Under the pieces are notes generated by a model. That model had not been told where the DNA came from and did no database searches. It worked only from the letters and a program-made list of their open reading frames with translations. A program made the translations under genes and the position numbers. A stretch of 21,798 nt of DNA from Desulfobacteraceae bacterium (lineage in GTDB: Bacteria > Desulfobacterota > Desulfobacteria > Desulfobacterales > SURF-15): assembly GCA_003599475.1 (NCBI GenBank), contig QZKK01000138.1:1-21798 (forward strand), read 5' to 3'. Shown piece by piece: positions 15,276-21,798 of the stretch; within the stretch, counting starts at the first letter, position 1; each line of letters starts with the position of its first letter.

Positions 15276-15497
15276 ATGAAAATCAGTTATGATCCGGAAA
15301 TCGATGCCCTTTATATCCGGCTGATTGAAGGCAAACATGAATGCCGTACGGTAAGACTGAATGAGGAAATTGCATTGAACATCGGGCCGGATGAAAAGCT
15401 TGTAGGAATTGAAATACTTGACGCCACCGAGGTTTTAGGGCAAGGCCGCTTACCCGAGGTCACCCTTGAGAATATTCCCCTGGCGGCTTCCGTATAA
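15276..15497 (+). CDS. DUF2283 domain protein
   Basis: A complete 73-residue DUF2283 protein. The family signature is visible in YDPEIDALYIRL (5-16), then LNEEIALNIGPDEKLVGIEI (28-47) and LDATEVL (48-54). GAAGGAGA lies just before the ATG. DUF2283 proteins are small, often paired with DUF4258 proteins, and suspected to be antitoxins, though this is not proven to my knowledge. Here the DUF4258 partner directly upstream is only a remnant, so this gene is either an orphan or the last part of a decaying module. A 10-bp palindrome, CGTTTAAACG, lies at 15242-15251 upstream of the ribosome site. From 15498 to 15538 nothing is seen. Confidence 0.85.
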   Translation: MKISYDPEIDALYIRLIEGKHECRTVRLNEEIALNIGPDEKLVGIEILDATEVLGQGRLPEVTLENIPLAASV

Positions 15498-15538
15498 TAT
15501 CAAGCAAAAAGGACCCCTTCGATCGAAGAATCTCGGTT

Positions 15539-15739
15539 CTACTTCAAAATCGAGTCCATCTCCGCTTTGATGCTCTCTGCAAGTCAGTGCCTGATGAGTG
15601 TCTGGTAGGGAATCGCTTTCATGGTGGAGAGTTTTTTAATCGCCTTGATCTGAAGCGGATCGATCTTGATGGTGACATTCTTTAGATTCCTTTTCCGCTT
15701 GCCTGAATAGACGGTGCCGATCGAATCAGGATCACGGGA
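15539..15739 (-). pseudogene. CopG-like ribbon-helix-helix antitoxin, degenerate
   Basis: On the minus strand a frame encodes DSIGTVYSGKRKRNLKNV, then TIKIDPLQIKAIKKLSTMKA and IPYQTLIRH, a TGA stop (15586-15584), and LAESIKAEMDSILK before a TAG at 15541-15539. The stop falls where relatives have Trp (RHW-LAE), so TGG has probably become TGA. The N-terminus is also lost: the frame meets a TGA at 15742-15740 with no usable start codon after it, next to an 8-bp tandem duplication (GGATCACG at 15729-15736 and 15737-15744). Proteins of this type are DNA-binding antitoxins. No partner toxin is recognisable upstream of it. Confidence 0.65.
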
Positions 15740-15832
15740 TCACGGGTACATGTGCGGGCCGGCGAATCATGCATTATACTATGGGTTCGAACTTTGATCC
15801 CGCTTCGGGAGCTCTTTCTGGAGGATAAAATC

Positions 15833-16786
15833 ATGAATCCGAAATACCCCTTAGCTTTTTTTGCAGTTGCCCTGGCAATCGCAGCGGCCCATCCGGTGTA
15901 CGCGTTTGGCCCATCGGAGTTTGAAACTTACACATACGAGCAGTTCCGAGACTACTGGTACTCGGGGAAAGGTGAAATCTCCCGGTTCGCTCTCAAGCAG
16001 TCCCGTTACGGTGAAATCCATGAAGGGGATGCGGTGACCGTTTTCGTCACGGAAAAGGTAAACCCGGTGCTTCAGGTCAAAGCCGACGACCCGGGTCCTG
16101 AGGACATCACGGTCATGAAGCTCAATGCCGTGCGCAAGTTCTTTACCGGAATCTACCCCTATTCGGTGATGACCTCGGTCTTTTCCCCGGTCGATGTCGG
16201 GAAACACCCGCTGCCGCTGAAGATCAGCACTTCCGTTCAGGAGTGGTGCGGCCACGTCTGGCAGCAGATGAACCTGCGTGAAAACCAGTATCGGATGGAA
16301 AGCTATTCCTACTTCGAAAAAGAGGCGGACCGCGAGTTTCAAATCCCGGCGTCCCTGCCCGAGGAAGCGCTCTGGAATCTGGTCCGGATCGCACCGGCAA
16401 CGCTTCCTCTGGGAGAGTTTACCGTCATTCCCGATATGGTATACAATCGATTCCAGCACAAGGAACCGAAGCCGCAGCAGGCGATCGGCCGGTTTAAAGC
16501 CGCAGAGGGCCAGAGTCTCGAAGGAAGCCCGCTGGTCCGTTACGAGGTCTCTTTTCCCGGGGAAAACCGAACCCTTGCAATCGTTTTCGAGACCCGGTTT
16601 CCATATCGGATCCAGTCCTGGGAAGACACCTATGCCCCTTCGAAAATCACCGGCGGAGAAGCGTTGACCACGCGGGCGGATCGAACCCACATACTCGTTT
16701 CCGCCTACTGGGAACACAACCGGAACAGAGACAGATCGATGCTCGATAAACTCGGCCTCTCGCCCCGGGAGCTTTCATCCCGGTAG
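15833..16786 (+). CDS. conserved secreted protein of unknown function
   Basis: A 317-residue exported protein. Residues 1-24 are a signal peptide (MNPKYPLAFFAVALAIAAAH, then PVYA before FGPSE). The mature part is soluble with no further membrane segment. Conserved-looking stretches include YWYSGKGEIS, YGEIHEGDAVTVFVTE, FFTGIYPYSVMTSVF and STSVQEWCGHVWQQMNLRE. I recall similar proteins in Bacteroidetes carrying a misleading label of septum formation inhibitor Maf, but no Maf motifs are seen and I give no function. GGAGG lies before the ATG at 15833. An in-frame start at 15752 would bury the signal peptide and is rejected. A TATACT at 15775-15780 could be its -10 element, but no -35 is visible. 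A fragment of a sister copy lies at 12347-12611. Confidence 0.85.
   Translation: MNPKYPLAFFAVALAIAAAHPVYAFGPSEFETYTYEQFRDYWYSGKGEISRFALKQSRYGEIHEGDAVTVFVTEKVNPVLQVKADDPGPEDITVMKLNAVRKFFTGIYPYSVMTSVFSPVDVGKHPLPLKISTSVQEWCGHVWQQMNLRENQYRMESYSYFEKEADREFQIPASLPEEALWNLVRIAPATLPLGEFTVIPDMVYNRFQHKEPKPQQAIGRFKAAEGQSLEGSPLVRYEVSFPGENRTLAIVFETRFPYRIQSWEDTYAPSKITGGEALTTRADRTHILVSAYWEHNRNRDRSMLDKLGLSPRELSSR
15866..16067 (+). repeat. 202-bp direct repeat, right copy
   Basis: This is the segment inside the intact secreted-protein gene that matches 12381-12582. Of the 11 differences only those changing one Arg to Lys (RG versus KG) alter the protein. Confidence 0.9.
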
Positions 16787-17111
16787 AGTTTTTCACCGGC
16801 TCGTCGCAGCACTTCGCAGCGGAGGTAAGATCCGGTTTCAAGGCTTATGGCTGCCTTTGGTACCTCTATGCCCTCTGCTCTATGCCCTCTGCCCATTCGA
16901 TTTGCCTAAAAAGCGAGTCCGGTGGTATCATGTTCGCGATCCGGCTTCAGTCCCCAAGACATCAGGGCTCAAAGGCATGGATCGACAAGATTCTCTACTG
17001 AATCGTCACTTCAGTTGGAATGACGTTTGCGTTTTCGAGCACTGGAATCGTTCGGCCAAGGTTCTGGCTTTGGGCCTTCGTGGCTGCAATATTACCGTAC
17101 AGGAGAATCGA
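16787..17111. other. intergenic region with a 14-bp tandem repeat
   Basis: No gene is supported here. One frame is open from 16857 through into the scaffold gene, but it lacks a ribosome site and its product before the true start looks random. Two exact tandem copies of CTCTATGCCCTCTG lie at 16864-16877 and 16878-16891. Each can also be read as two related heptamers, the same period as the arrays at 18904-19145. Confidence 0.5.
16864..16891. repeat. two tandem copies of a 14-bp unit (four heptamers)
   Basis: CTCTATGCCCTCTG is repeated exactly, at 16864-16877 and 16878-16891. The unit is CTCTATG plus CCCTCTG. Confidence 0.85.
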
Positions 17112-17537
17112 ATGGAAAAAAGGGAGTTCGATTTTTTCAAAGACCACTCTGAGCGCTTCCTTCAGATGGCTTTGTCCGCAGACCGGCAGGAGGCGATCAG
17201 CAGACCGGACGGGTATGGAAAAAACATCGGCGACTGCGGGGATACGGTAGAGATCTTTCTCAAGGTCCGGAATGGATGCATCGAGCATGCCTCCTATCGG
17301 ATCGAGGGGTGTATCAACACCAACGCCTGCGCCAATGCGGTCGTTCACATGGTGGAGGGAAAATCGGTCGCCGCGGCATGGAAAATCACGCCGGATGCGG
17401 TCATCGAAGATCTGAAAACCCTTCCGAAGGAATCCTCGCACTGTGCGGAATTGGCAGTCGGAGCTCTCTACCGGGCACTTGCAAACCATGTCGAGCTCAA
17501 GAAAGAACCCTGGAAAAAAGGGTACCCGACCCGTTAG
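17112..17537 (+). CDS. IscU/NifU-like iron-sulfur cluster assembly scaffold
   Basis: A 141-residue protein of the NifU N-terminal/IscU family, which holds a nascent iron-sulfur cluster in the cytoplasm before passing it to target proteins. The three ligand regions are present: C42 in IGDCGDT, C67 in IEGCINTNAC (with C73 nearby) and H110-C111 in SSHCAELAVGAL, where IscU has Cys37, Cys63 and His105-Cys106. The ATG at 17112 is chosen because AGGAG lies just before it and family similarity begins there. No cysteine desulfurase or other isc/nif gene is next to it. It is followed after 43 bases by inositol-3-phosphate synthase, probably in one transcript, although no functional link is obvious. Divergent spacing around the second cysteine suggests a lineage-specific scaffold. 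Confidence 0.82.
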   Translation: MEKREFDFFKDHSERFLQMALSADRQEAISRPDGYGKNIGDCGDTVEIFLKVRNGCIEHASYRIEGCINTNACANAVVHMVEGKSVAAAWKITPDAVIEDLKTLPKESSHCAELAVGALYRALANHVELKKEPWKKGYPTR

Positions 17538-17580
17538 GCAATCGGAGCATCGCGATCGAATCGAATCCAGGAGACTCTGC

Positions 17581-18903
17581 ATGAAACGGAAAGACGAGAT
17601 TCGCAAGCCGGAAGGAAAGCTGGGCGTTCTGATTCCCGGTCTCGGCGGTTCGGTAAGCACGACTTTTATCGCAGGAGTGGAGGCAGTGCGCCGGAATACC
17701 GCCCGTCCCATCGGCTCTCTCACCCAGATGGGAACCATCCGCCTGGGAAAAAGATTCGAGCACCGCGTACCCCGAATCAAGGACTTCATCCCGCTTGCCT
17801 CCCTGGATGATCTTGTCTTCGGCGGCTGGGATATTTTCCCGGAGAGCTGCTACGAGGCCGCCCTCCAGGCCGGCGTCTTGAAGCCGGAAGATCTTCGAAT
17901 GGCAGCGCCTTTTCTTCAGAGCCTCAAACCCTGGTCCGCCGCATTCAACCCGTTTTTCGTAAAAAAACTGAGCGGACCCAATGTCAAAAAGGAGACGACG
18001 CACTCGGGTCTTGTGGCGTCCATCAAATCCGATATCGATCGCTTCATGGAAGAATCGGGGGCAAGCCGATGCGTCATGATCTGGTGCGGCAGCACCGAGG
18101 CCTACCTGAAGGCCGGTAAGGTGCATGCCTCGCTGGAAAACTTCGAAGCGGGCCTCGAGAAAAACGATCCGACCATCACCCCCAGCATGCTTTACGCTTA
18201 CGCCGCATTGACCAGCGGAATCCCTTTCATCAACGGAGCCTCGAACCTGACGGTCGATATTCCTGCGATGGTGGAGCTTGCAGAGAAAAACCGGGTGCCG
18301 GTTGCGGGCAAGGACCTGAAAACCGGTCAGACTCTGATGAAAACGATCCTGGCGCCCGGCTTGAAGGCGCGCTCGCTCGGACTGACCGGCTGGTACTCAA
18401 CAAACATTCTGGGCAACCGCGACGGCCTGGTGCTCGACGACAAGGACTCCTCCAGGACCGAGGAAGAGAGCAAGCTTTCCGCCCTTGAAACCATCCTGCA
18501 GCCCGAAGTGTACCCGGAGCTCTACGGTGAATTTCACCACAAGGTGGTCATCAGTTACTACCCGCCGCGGGGGGATGAAAAAGAAGGCTGGGACTGCATC
18601 GATATCTCGGGCTGGCTGGGATATCCGATGCAGATCAAGGTCAATTTCCTATGCCGAGACAGCATCCTGGCGGCCCCCCTGGTGCTTGATCTCGTGCTTT
18701 TCATGGACCTTGCGCAGCGCGCGGAGCTTCCGGGAATCCAGGAATGGCTTTCTTTCTATTTCAAAAGTCCCCAGTGCGGCCCCAGCCTCTACCCCGAACA
18801 CGACCTTTTCATCCAGTTGATGAAGCTGAAAAATACCCTGCGATATCTGATGATGGAACAGGAGATCACCCATCTCGGGCTGGACTATTATTACGAGATG
18901 TAG
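17581..18903 (+). CDS. ino1: inositol-3-phosphate synthase (myo-inositol-1-phosphate synthase)
   Basis: A 440-residue cytoplasmic NAD-dependent enzyme that converts glucose 6-phosphate to inositol 3-phosphate, the first step to inositol lipids and solutes. The Rossmann start is VLIPGLGGSVSTT (16-28). GKDLKTGQT (243-251) and GLTGWYSTNILGNRDG (267-282) are diagnostic of the family, with active-site lysines in these blocks. The length fits bacterial and archaeal members, which are shorter than the roughly 510-residue eukaryotic enzymes. AGGAG precedes the ATG at 17581. An in-frame extension to 17443 would overlap the scaffold gene and is rejected. The TAG stop abuts the heptamer-repeat array directly. 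Confidence 0.92.
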   Translation: MKRKDEIRKPEGKLGVLIPGLGGSVSTTFIAGVEAVRRNTARPIGSLTQMGTIRLGKRFEHRVPRIKDFIPLASLDDLVFGGWDIFPESCYEAALQAGVLKPEDLRMAAPFLQSLKPWSAAFNPFFVKKLSGPNVKKETTHSGLVASIKSDIDRFMEESGASRCVMIWCGSTEAYLKAGKVHASLENFEAGLEKNDPTITPSMLYAYAALTSGIPFINGASNLTVDIPAMVELAEKNRVPVAGKDLKTGQTLMKTILAPGLKARSLGLTGWYSTNILGNRDGLVLDDKDSSRTEEESKLSALETILQPEVYPELYGEFHHKVVISYYPPRGDEKEGWDCIDISGWLGYPMQIKVNFLCRDSILAAPLVLDLVLFMDLAQRAELPGIQEWLSFYFKSPQCGPSLYPEHDLFIQLMKLKNTLRYLMMEQEITHLGLDYYYEM

Positions 18904-19145
18904 CGTTCAGCGTTCAGTGTTCAGCGTTCAGGGGTTCAGCCCGACCTCAGGCTGGGCGGCCGGTTCACAATTGGCAATTAATAATTCACGATTCACAATT
19001 ATGAACTGAAGCATCGAAATAAATTGTCAATTGTAAACTGCGAACGGTCAATTGTGAATGAAAGGGTGAAGTTTCGTACGAGCACCAAGGCTTCCAGGAC
19101 CCGTCCACCTCCTGACACCTGAAACCTGAACACTGAACACTCAAT
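18904..19145. repeat. degenerate heptamer arrays in inverted orientation between two convergent genes
   Basis: Right after the inositol-phosphate synthase stop, heptamers CGTTCAG, CGTTCAG, TGTTCAG and CGTTCAG run from 18904 to 18931, with another TTCAG copy at 18935-18939. At the other end, 19111-19145, units CCTGACA, CCTGAAA, CCTGAAC, ACTGAAC and ACTCAAT follow the same 7-base period in reverse-complement sense, and the last overlaps the YkgJ stop. Between them are related AT-rich words, including ATTCACAATT (18991-19000) and its exact complement AATTGTGAAT (19050-19059). No gene fits here. The array could act as a bidirectional terminator or be a non-coding repeat family. Confidence 0.75.
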
Positions 19146-19842
19146 CGAACCCTTGGCATCCGGTCATTTCCGCATGCTTCCGGGTGCCGGGGTACTGCCG
19201 GCAGATCCCGGGTCGGAGATCGTGGATCGTGCATTCATGGACGTTTCGATCCGGCACTTTTCGCAGCCAGGGACATCCTTCTGCATACTGCCTCGTTCCG
19301 GGAACGACCCAGATCTGGCAGGAGGCGATCTTTCCCTCCCTGCGGACCACCCCCACCCATTCCAGAATATCGCTTCGCCCGGCGGCATGCCATCTTTCGT
19401 AATCTGAAACCGTACACTCGGTGTGAAACGAAAGCGTCCTGCAGCAGCGCCCGCACTGCCTGCACCGGAACACTTCAACTTCCGTTTCGATCCATATTCC
19501 GTCCTTCCCCTCTGCACTCCGTCCCGGGCAGGCGGGTGCCCGGAAGACCATGCTGCAGATCCGCGCCAGCACCTCCACCGGCGGATGCGCGTTTTTCAGA
19601 GCGGAGGCAAGATGCTCGCCCAACTGCGCATAGGTGAAAAACTTCCGGCGGCCGCGGGAAAGCTTCAGCCACAGGCCGTTTTTCCGATCCTCCTTCACCG
19701 CAACCGTTTCTTTGCCGAGGATCAGCGGAATCAGGTTCAAAAAAAGGGGTTTCTGGGGTTCGTATTGCATAAAATCCGAATGGATCGCGGCAATCGCCTC
19801 CCCGGGCGTCAAAAAGATCCGGTGCTTTCCACGTGTCTTCAT
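19141..19842 (-). CDS. YkgJ family cysteine-cluster protein
   Basis: A 233-residue protein of the YkgJ/CxxCxxCC family, thought to bind zinc or an iron-sulfur cluster; the function is not established. The signature is FRCRQCGRCCRT with C127, C130, C133 and C134, followed by GCPWLRK (C190), ECTIHDLRPGICRQYPGT (C204 and C214) and a last cysteine C229 in MTGCQGFD. The first 110 or so residues form an additional N-terminal region (LTPGEAIAAIHSDFMQYE and onward) not found in the shortest family members. There is no signal peptide. The ATG at 19842 has no strong ribosome site visible. It is convergent with inositol-phosphate synthase and divergent from the binding-protein gene. Confidence 0.82.
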   Translation of the reverse strand: MKTRGKHRIFLTPGEAIAAIHSDFMQYEPQKPLFLNLIPLILGKETVAVKEDRKNGLWLKLSRGRRKFFTYAQLGEHLASALKNAHPPVEVLARICSMVFRAPACPGRSAEGKDGIWIETEVEVFRCRQCGRCCRTLSFHTECTVSDYERWHAAGRSDILEWVGVVRREGKIASCQIWVVPGTRQYAEGCPWLRKVPDRNVHECTIHDLRPGICRQYPGTRKHAEMTGCQGFD

Positions 19843-19937
19843 TTCGGCGAGTTTTCAGGGCTTCCCGGTCCAAGGTTCAGGGTCATAACCGGTGTGATGT
19901 CGATTACTTTACACCTTTCAGAGGCGATTTTACAACC

Positions 19938-19985
19938 CGGGATCTGATTCGGGATCTGATTCGGGATCTGATCCGAGATCTGGCC
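19938..19985. repeat. four tandem 12-bp repeats upstream of the substrate-binding protein gene
   Basis: The unit CGGGATCTGATT occurs at 19938-19949 and 19950-19961 exactly, at 19962-19973 with one change and at 19974-19985 in degenerate form. It lies in the 259-base gap between the divergent YkgJ and binding-protein genes, about 115 bases before the latter's start, so it could be a regulator-binding array or a slippage repeat. The rest of the gap (19843-19937 and 19986-20101) shows no gene; a GGGAGG ribosome site sits at 20089-20094. Confidence 0.8.
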
Positions 19986-20101
19986 CGCCCGCAATTCTCG
20001 CCTTTACTTTGCGGGGCGGATCCTGTATTTTTACCGCCGTTCTGTATCTTCACCCGGAAACGGGGCGGATGGAAAAAGCTCGAAAAAAGGGAGGTTCGCG
20101 C

Positions 20102-21352
20102 GTGAAAAGAGAACGACGGTTTAGAACCGGAATTTGGATGGCCGCATCGTTGGCGATGCTTTGGGCCGCGTCCGTCTGTGCGGCGGATGGGGTGCCCGTC
20201 GGATTTGTGGTGCCTCTGACCAACAGCTCGGCGGATATCGGCAAACAGATCAAGCTCGGGGCCACCCTCGCAGCCGATGAAATCAACCGGACGGGCGGCC
20301 TCTCCTCACTTGGCGGTGCGCCGCTGAAATTGATCTTCGCCGATTCCGAAACCAACCCAAGCATCGGATATTCCGAAACCGAGCGCCTGATCCTGAGAGA
20401 ACAGGTATCCGTTCTCTGCGGTGCCTACAACAGCCAGATCACCTTTCCTGCCATAAAGGTGGCCGAGCGCTACAAGACCCCCTGGGTCGTAAACTCCGCC
20501 GCCATGGACGAGATCACCGAACAGGGATTCAAATACATCTTCCGTCCCTGCAACTCGGCGCTGTTCGACGCAAAGGAGCAGTTCGATGCGATCGAGCACT
20601 TCAGCCGGGAAACCGGAAAGAAGCCGAGAACCGTCGGCCTGGTTTATCAATCGACCGACTGGGGGCACGCCCAGGCGAAAAACATCCGCCGGCTGGCCGT
20701 GGAAAGAGGATATTTTCTGATCGTCGACAAGGCCCATCCCGACAAGCAGTTGGATTTCTCTCCGATCCTGGCCCAGGTTCGCGAAAGGAACCCGGATCTT
20801 CTGATCGTCGCCCTGTATACCGACGATCATGTCCGTTTTTCCAAAGCCATGATGAAGGAAAGAATCGATGTTCCTTTCGGCATCCATTCGATCGGGGCCG
20901 GGTCGGAAGACCCCCTCTTCTATCAATCGGCCCCCCGGGCATCGGTCGATTATATGTTCGTGCAGGAGGACTGGCCGGCCGATCGGTCGGCTTTGAGGGA
21001 GAAAATCCTGGGTCTCAATCAAAAATTCAAAGACGGGCTCGGCTCTTCGATCAACGCATACGGCGCCCAGGGATACTCCAATGTCTGGCTGATCCATGAC
21101 GCTCTGAACCGAAGCGGATCGAACGACAGGGAAAAGATCCGGAATGCACTGGCGAAAACGGACATTACCGCCGGACCCGCGCTCGTTACCGGATATCAGA
21201 GGATCACCTTCGACCCCAAGGGGCAGAATGCGCACGCTCACGGGGTGGTGTCCCAAAATCAGAAGGGGGATCGAATCCCTCTCTGGCCTCAAGACAACCG
21301 GCCGCAGGGGGCAAAACCGGTCTGGCCTGTCCCTTCATGGGATCAGAGATAG
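20102..21352 (+). CDS. periplasmic branched-chain amino acid-type ABC substrate-binding protein
   Basis: A 416-residue LivJ-like (Peripla_BP_6) protein. Residues 1-28 are a signal peptide with a basic start, a hydrophobic core (GIWMAASLAMLWAASV) and a likely cut after VCA. The mature protein opens with VPVGFVVPLTNSSADIGKQI, the usual first strand and ligand loop, and continues with GGAPLKLIFADSETNPS, LILREQVSVLCGAYNSQITF and YKTPWVVNSAA. The GTG at 20102 is chosen because GGGAGG stands about eight bases before it and the signal peptide starts there. No permease or ATPase gene follows in the window. An MFS transporter starts nine bases downstream instead, which is unusual company. The ligand could be an amino acid, amide or aromatic compound and cannot be told from sequence. 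Confidence 0.88.
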   Translation: MKRERRFRTGIWMAASLAMLWAASVCAADGVPVGFVVPLTNSSADIGKQIKLGATLAADEINRTGGLSSLGGAPLKLIFADSETNPSIGYSETERLILREQVSVLCGAYNSQITFPAIKVAERYKTPWVVNSAAMDEITEQGFKYIFRPCNSALFDAKEQFDAIEHFSRETGKKPRTVGLVYQSTDWGHAQAKNIRRLAVERGYFLIVDKAHPDKQLDFSPILAQVRERNPDLLIVALYTDDHVRFSKAMMKERIDVPFGIHSIGAGSEDPLFYQSAPRASVDYMFVQEDWPADRSALREKILGLNQKFKDGLGSSINAYGAQGYSNVWLIHDALNRSGSNDREKIRNALAKTDITAGPALVTGYQRITFDPKGQNAHAHGVVSQNQKGDRIPLWPQDNRPQGAKPVWPVPSWDQR

Positions 21353-21361
21353 GCGATCCGA

Positions 21362-21798
21362 ATGGATACTGTTCAGGAGGGGCCCGATCCACCCGTTTAC
21401 GGGATCGATAAAAGGGTGATCTTCGCCCTTTTCCTTGTGCACTTCACGGGTGACTTCTATCAATCCTTCATCCGGCCGCTTCTTCCGGTGCTGGCGGAGA
21501 AATTTTCGCTCACGCTTGCCCAGGTGGGGACGATCACCGCGGCAAGCACCCTGACCGCCTTTCTCATCCAGCCGCTGTTCGGGTATCTTGCCGATCGCTA
21601 CCAGACCCGAATCATCATCCTGGCCGGAACGCTTGTGAGTGCGGTCTGCATCCCGCTGACCGGGATCTCTTCGGGGTACGCGATTTCCCTTCTTCTGATC
21701 GCCCTGGGATCGATCGGCTCCTCCATGTATCACCCTTCCGCCGCAGGCATGGTATCCGCCTATGCCGGCCGGAGGTCCGGGCTCGGCATGAGATCGGA
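21362..21798 (+). CDS. MFS transporter, fosmidomycin-resistance (Fsr)-like, cut by the window end
   Basis: The frame is open from the ATG at 21362 to the end and gives the first 145 residues of a major facilitator. Membrane helices are evident at [54 protein letters not shown] and [15 protein letters not shown]. The loop [10 protein letters not shown] between helices 2 and 3 is the MFS motif A position. [18 protein letters not shown] and [15 protein letters not shown] resemble Fsr-type efflux proteins. The start lies nine bases after the stop of the binding-protein gene, so the two are probably co-transcribed. No strong ribosome site is seen in the short gap. The C-terminal two thirds lie outside the window. 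Confidence 0.8.
   Translation, partial: MDTVQEGPDPPVYGIDKRVIFALFLVHFTGDFYQSFIRPLLPVLAEKFSLTLAQVGTITAASTLTAFLIQPLFGYLADRYQTRIIILAGTLVSAVCIPLTGISSGYAISLLLIALGSIGSSMYHPSAAGMVSAYAGRRSGLGMRS

Noticed and set aside
15781..15812. tRNA-like GGTTCGAAC word
   Set aside because: It resembles a T-loop, but the flanking bases do not pair as a T stem and no acceptor or anticodon arms fit around it.
16857..17111. 85-residue N-terminal extension of the IscU-like scaffold
   Set aside because: The extension covers a tandem repeat, reads like random sequence, and the ATG at 17112 has AGGAG where family similarity begins.
18904..19145. CRISPR array
   Set aside because: The repeated units are only seven bases, degenerate and contiguous, without spacers of regular length.

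Overview
The window looks like a piece of a Gram-negative chromosome, most likely Desulfobacterota (the former Deltaproteobacteria). This is an inference from the right-hand genes (a bacterial inositol-3-phosphate synthase, an IscU/NifU-like scaffold, a YkgJ cysteine-cluster protein, a LivJ-type binding protein) and from degenerate 7-bp repeats that fill intergenic gaps. No rRNA or tRNA is visible to fix the lineage.

Positions 1-12,300 look like a defence or accessory island, nearly all on the minus strand. A four-gene, visibly AT-richer operon (4505 down to 604) encodes a coiled-coil protein of unknown function, an HD-domain phosphohydrolase, a divergent S-adenosylmethionine decarboxylase-fold protein that keeps the Ser/His/Cys triad but has a changed self-cleavage site, and a DUF3326 protein. 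This is the best candidate for an undescribed system. Next comes a two-gene restriction-modification operon (10827 down to 5210): a helicase-nuclease Res-like subunit and a beta-class adenine methyltransferase Mod-like subunit that overlap by one base. A stand-alone AAA/DUF4143 ATPase follows (12272 down to 11124).

Positions 12,300-15,830 hold a cluster of toxin-antitoxin-type genes in mixed states. An AbiEi/AbiEii type IV pair appears intact and is preceded by two pairs of inverted 12-bp boxes that overlap its promoter. Around it are a frameshifted UPF0175 gene, a DUF4258 C-terminal remnant next to an intact DUF2283 gene, and a CopG-like gene with an internal stop and no start. The cluster lies between two direct copies of a 202-bp segment of a secreted-protein gene: a truncated copy at 12381 and the full gene at 15833.

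Positions 15,830-21,798 look like ordinary chromosome: the secreted protein, the IscU-like scaffold and inositol-3-phosphate synthase (plus strand), a convergent YkgJ protein, then a periplasmic substrate-binding protein followed closely by an MFS transporter that runs off the end. The gap between the two convergent genes is filled from stop codon to stop codon by inverted arrays of heptamer repeats.
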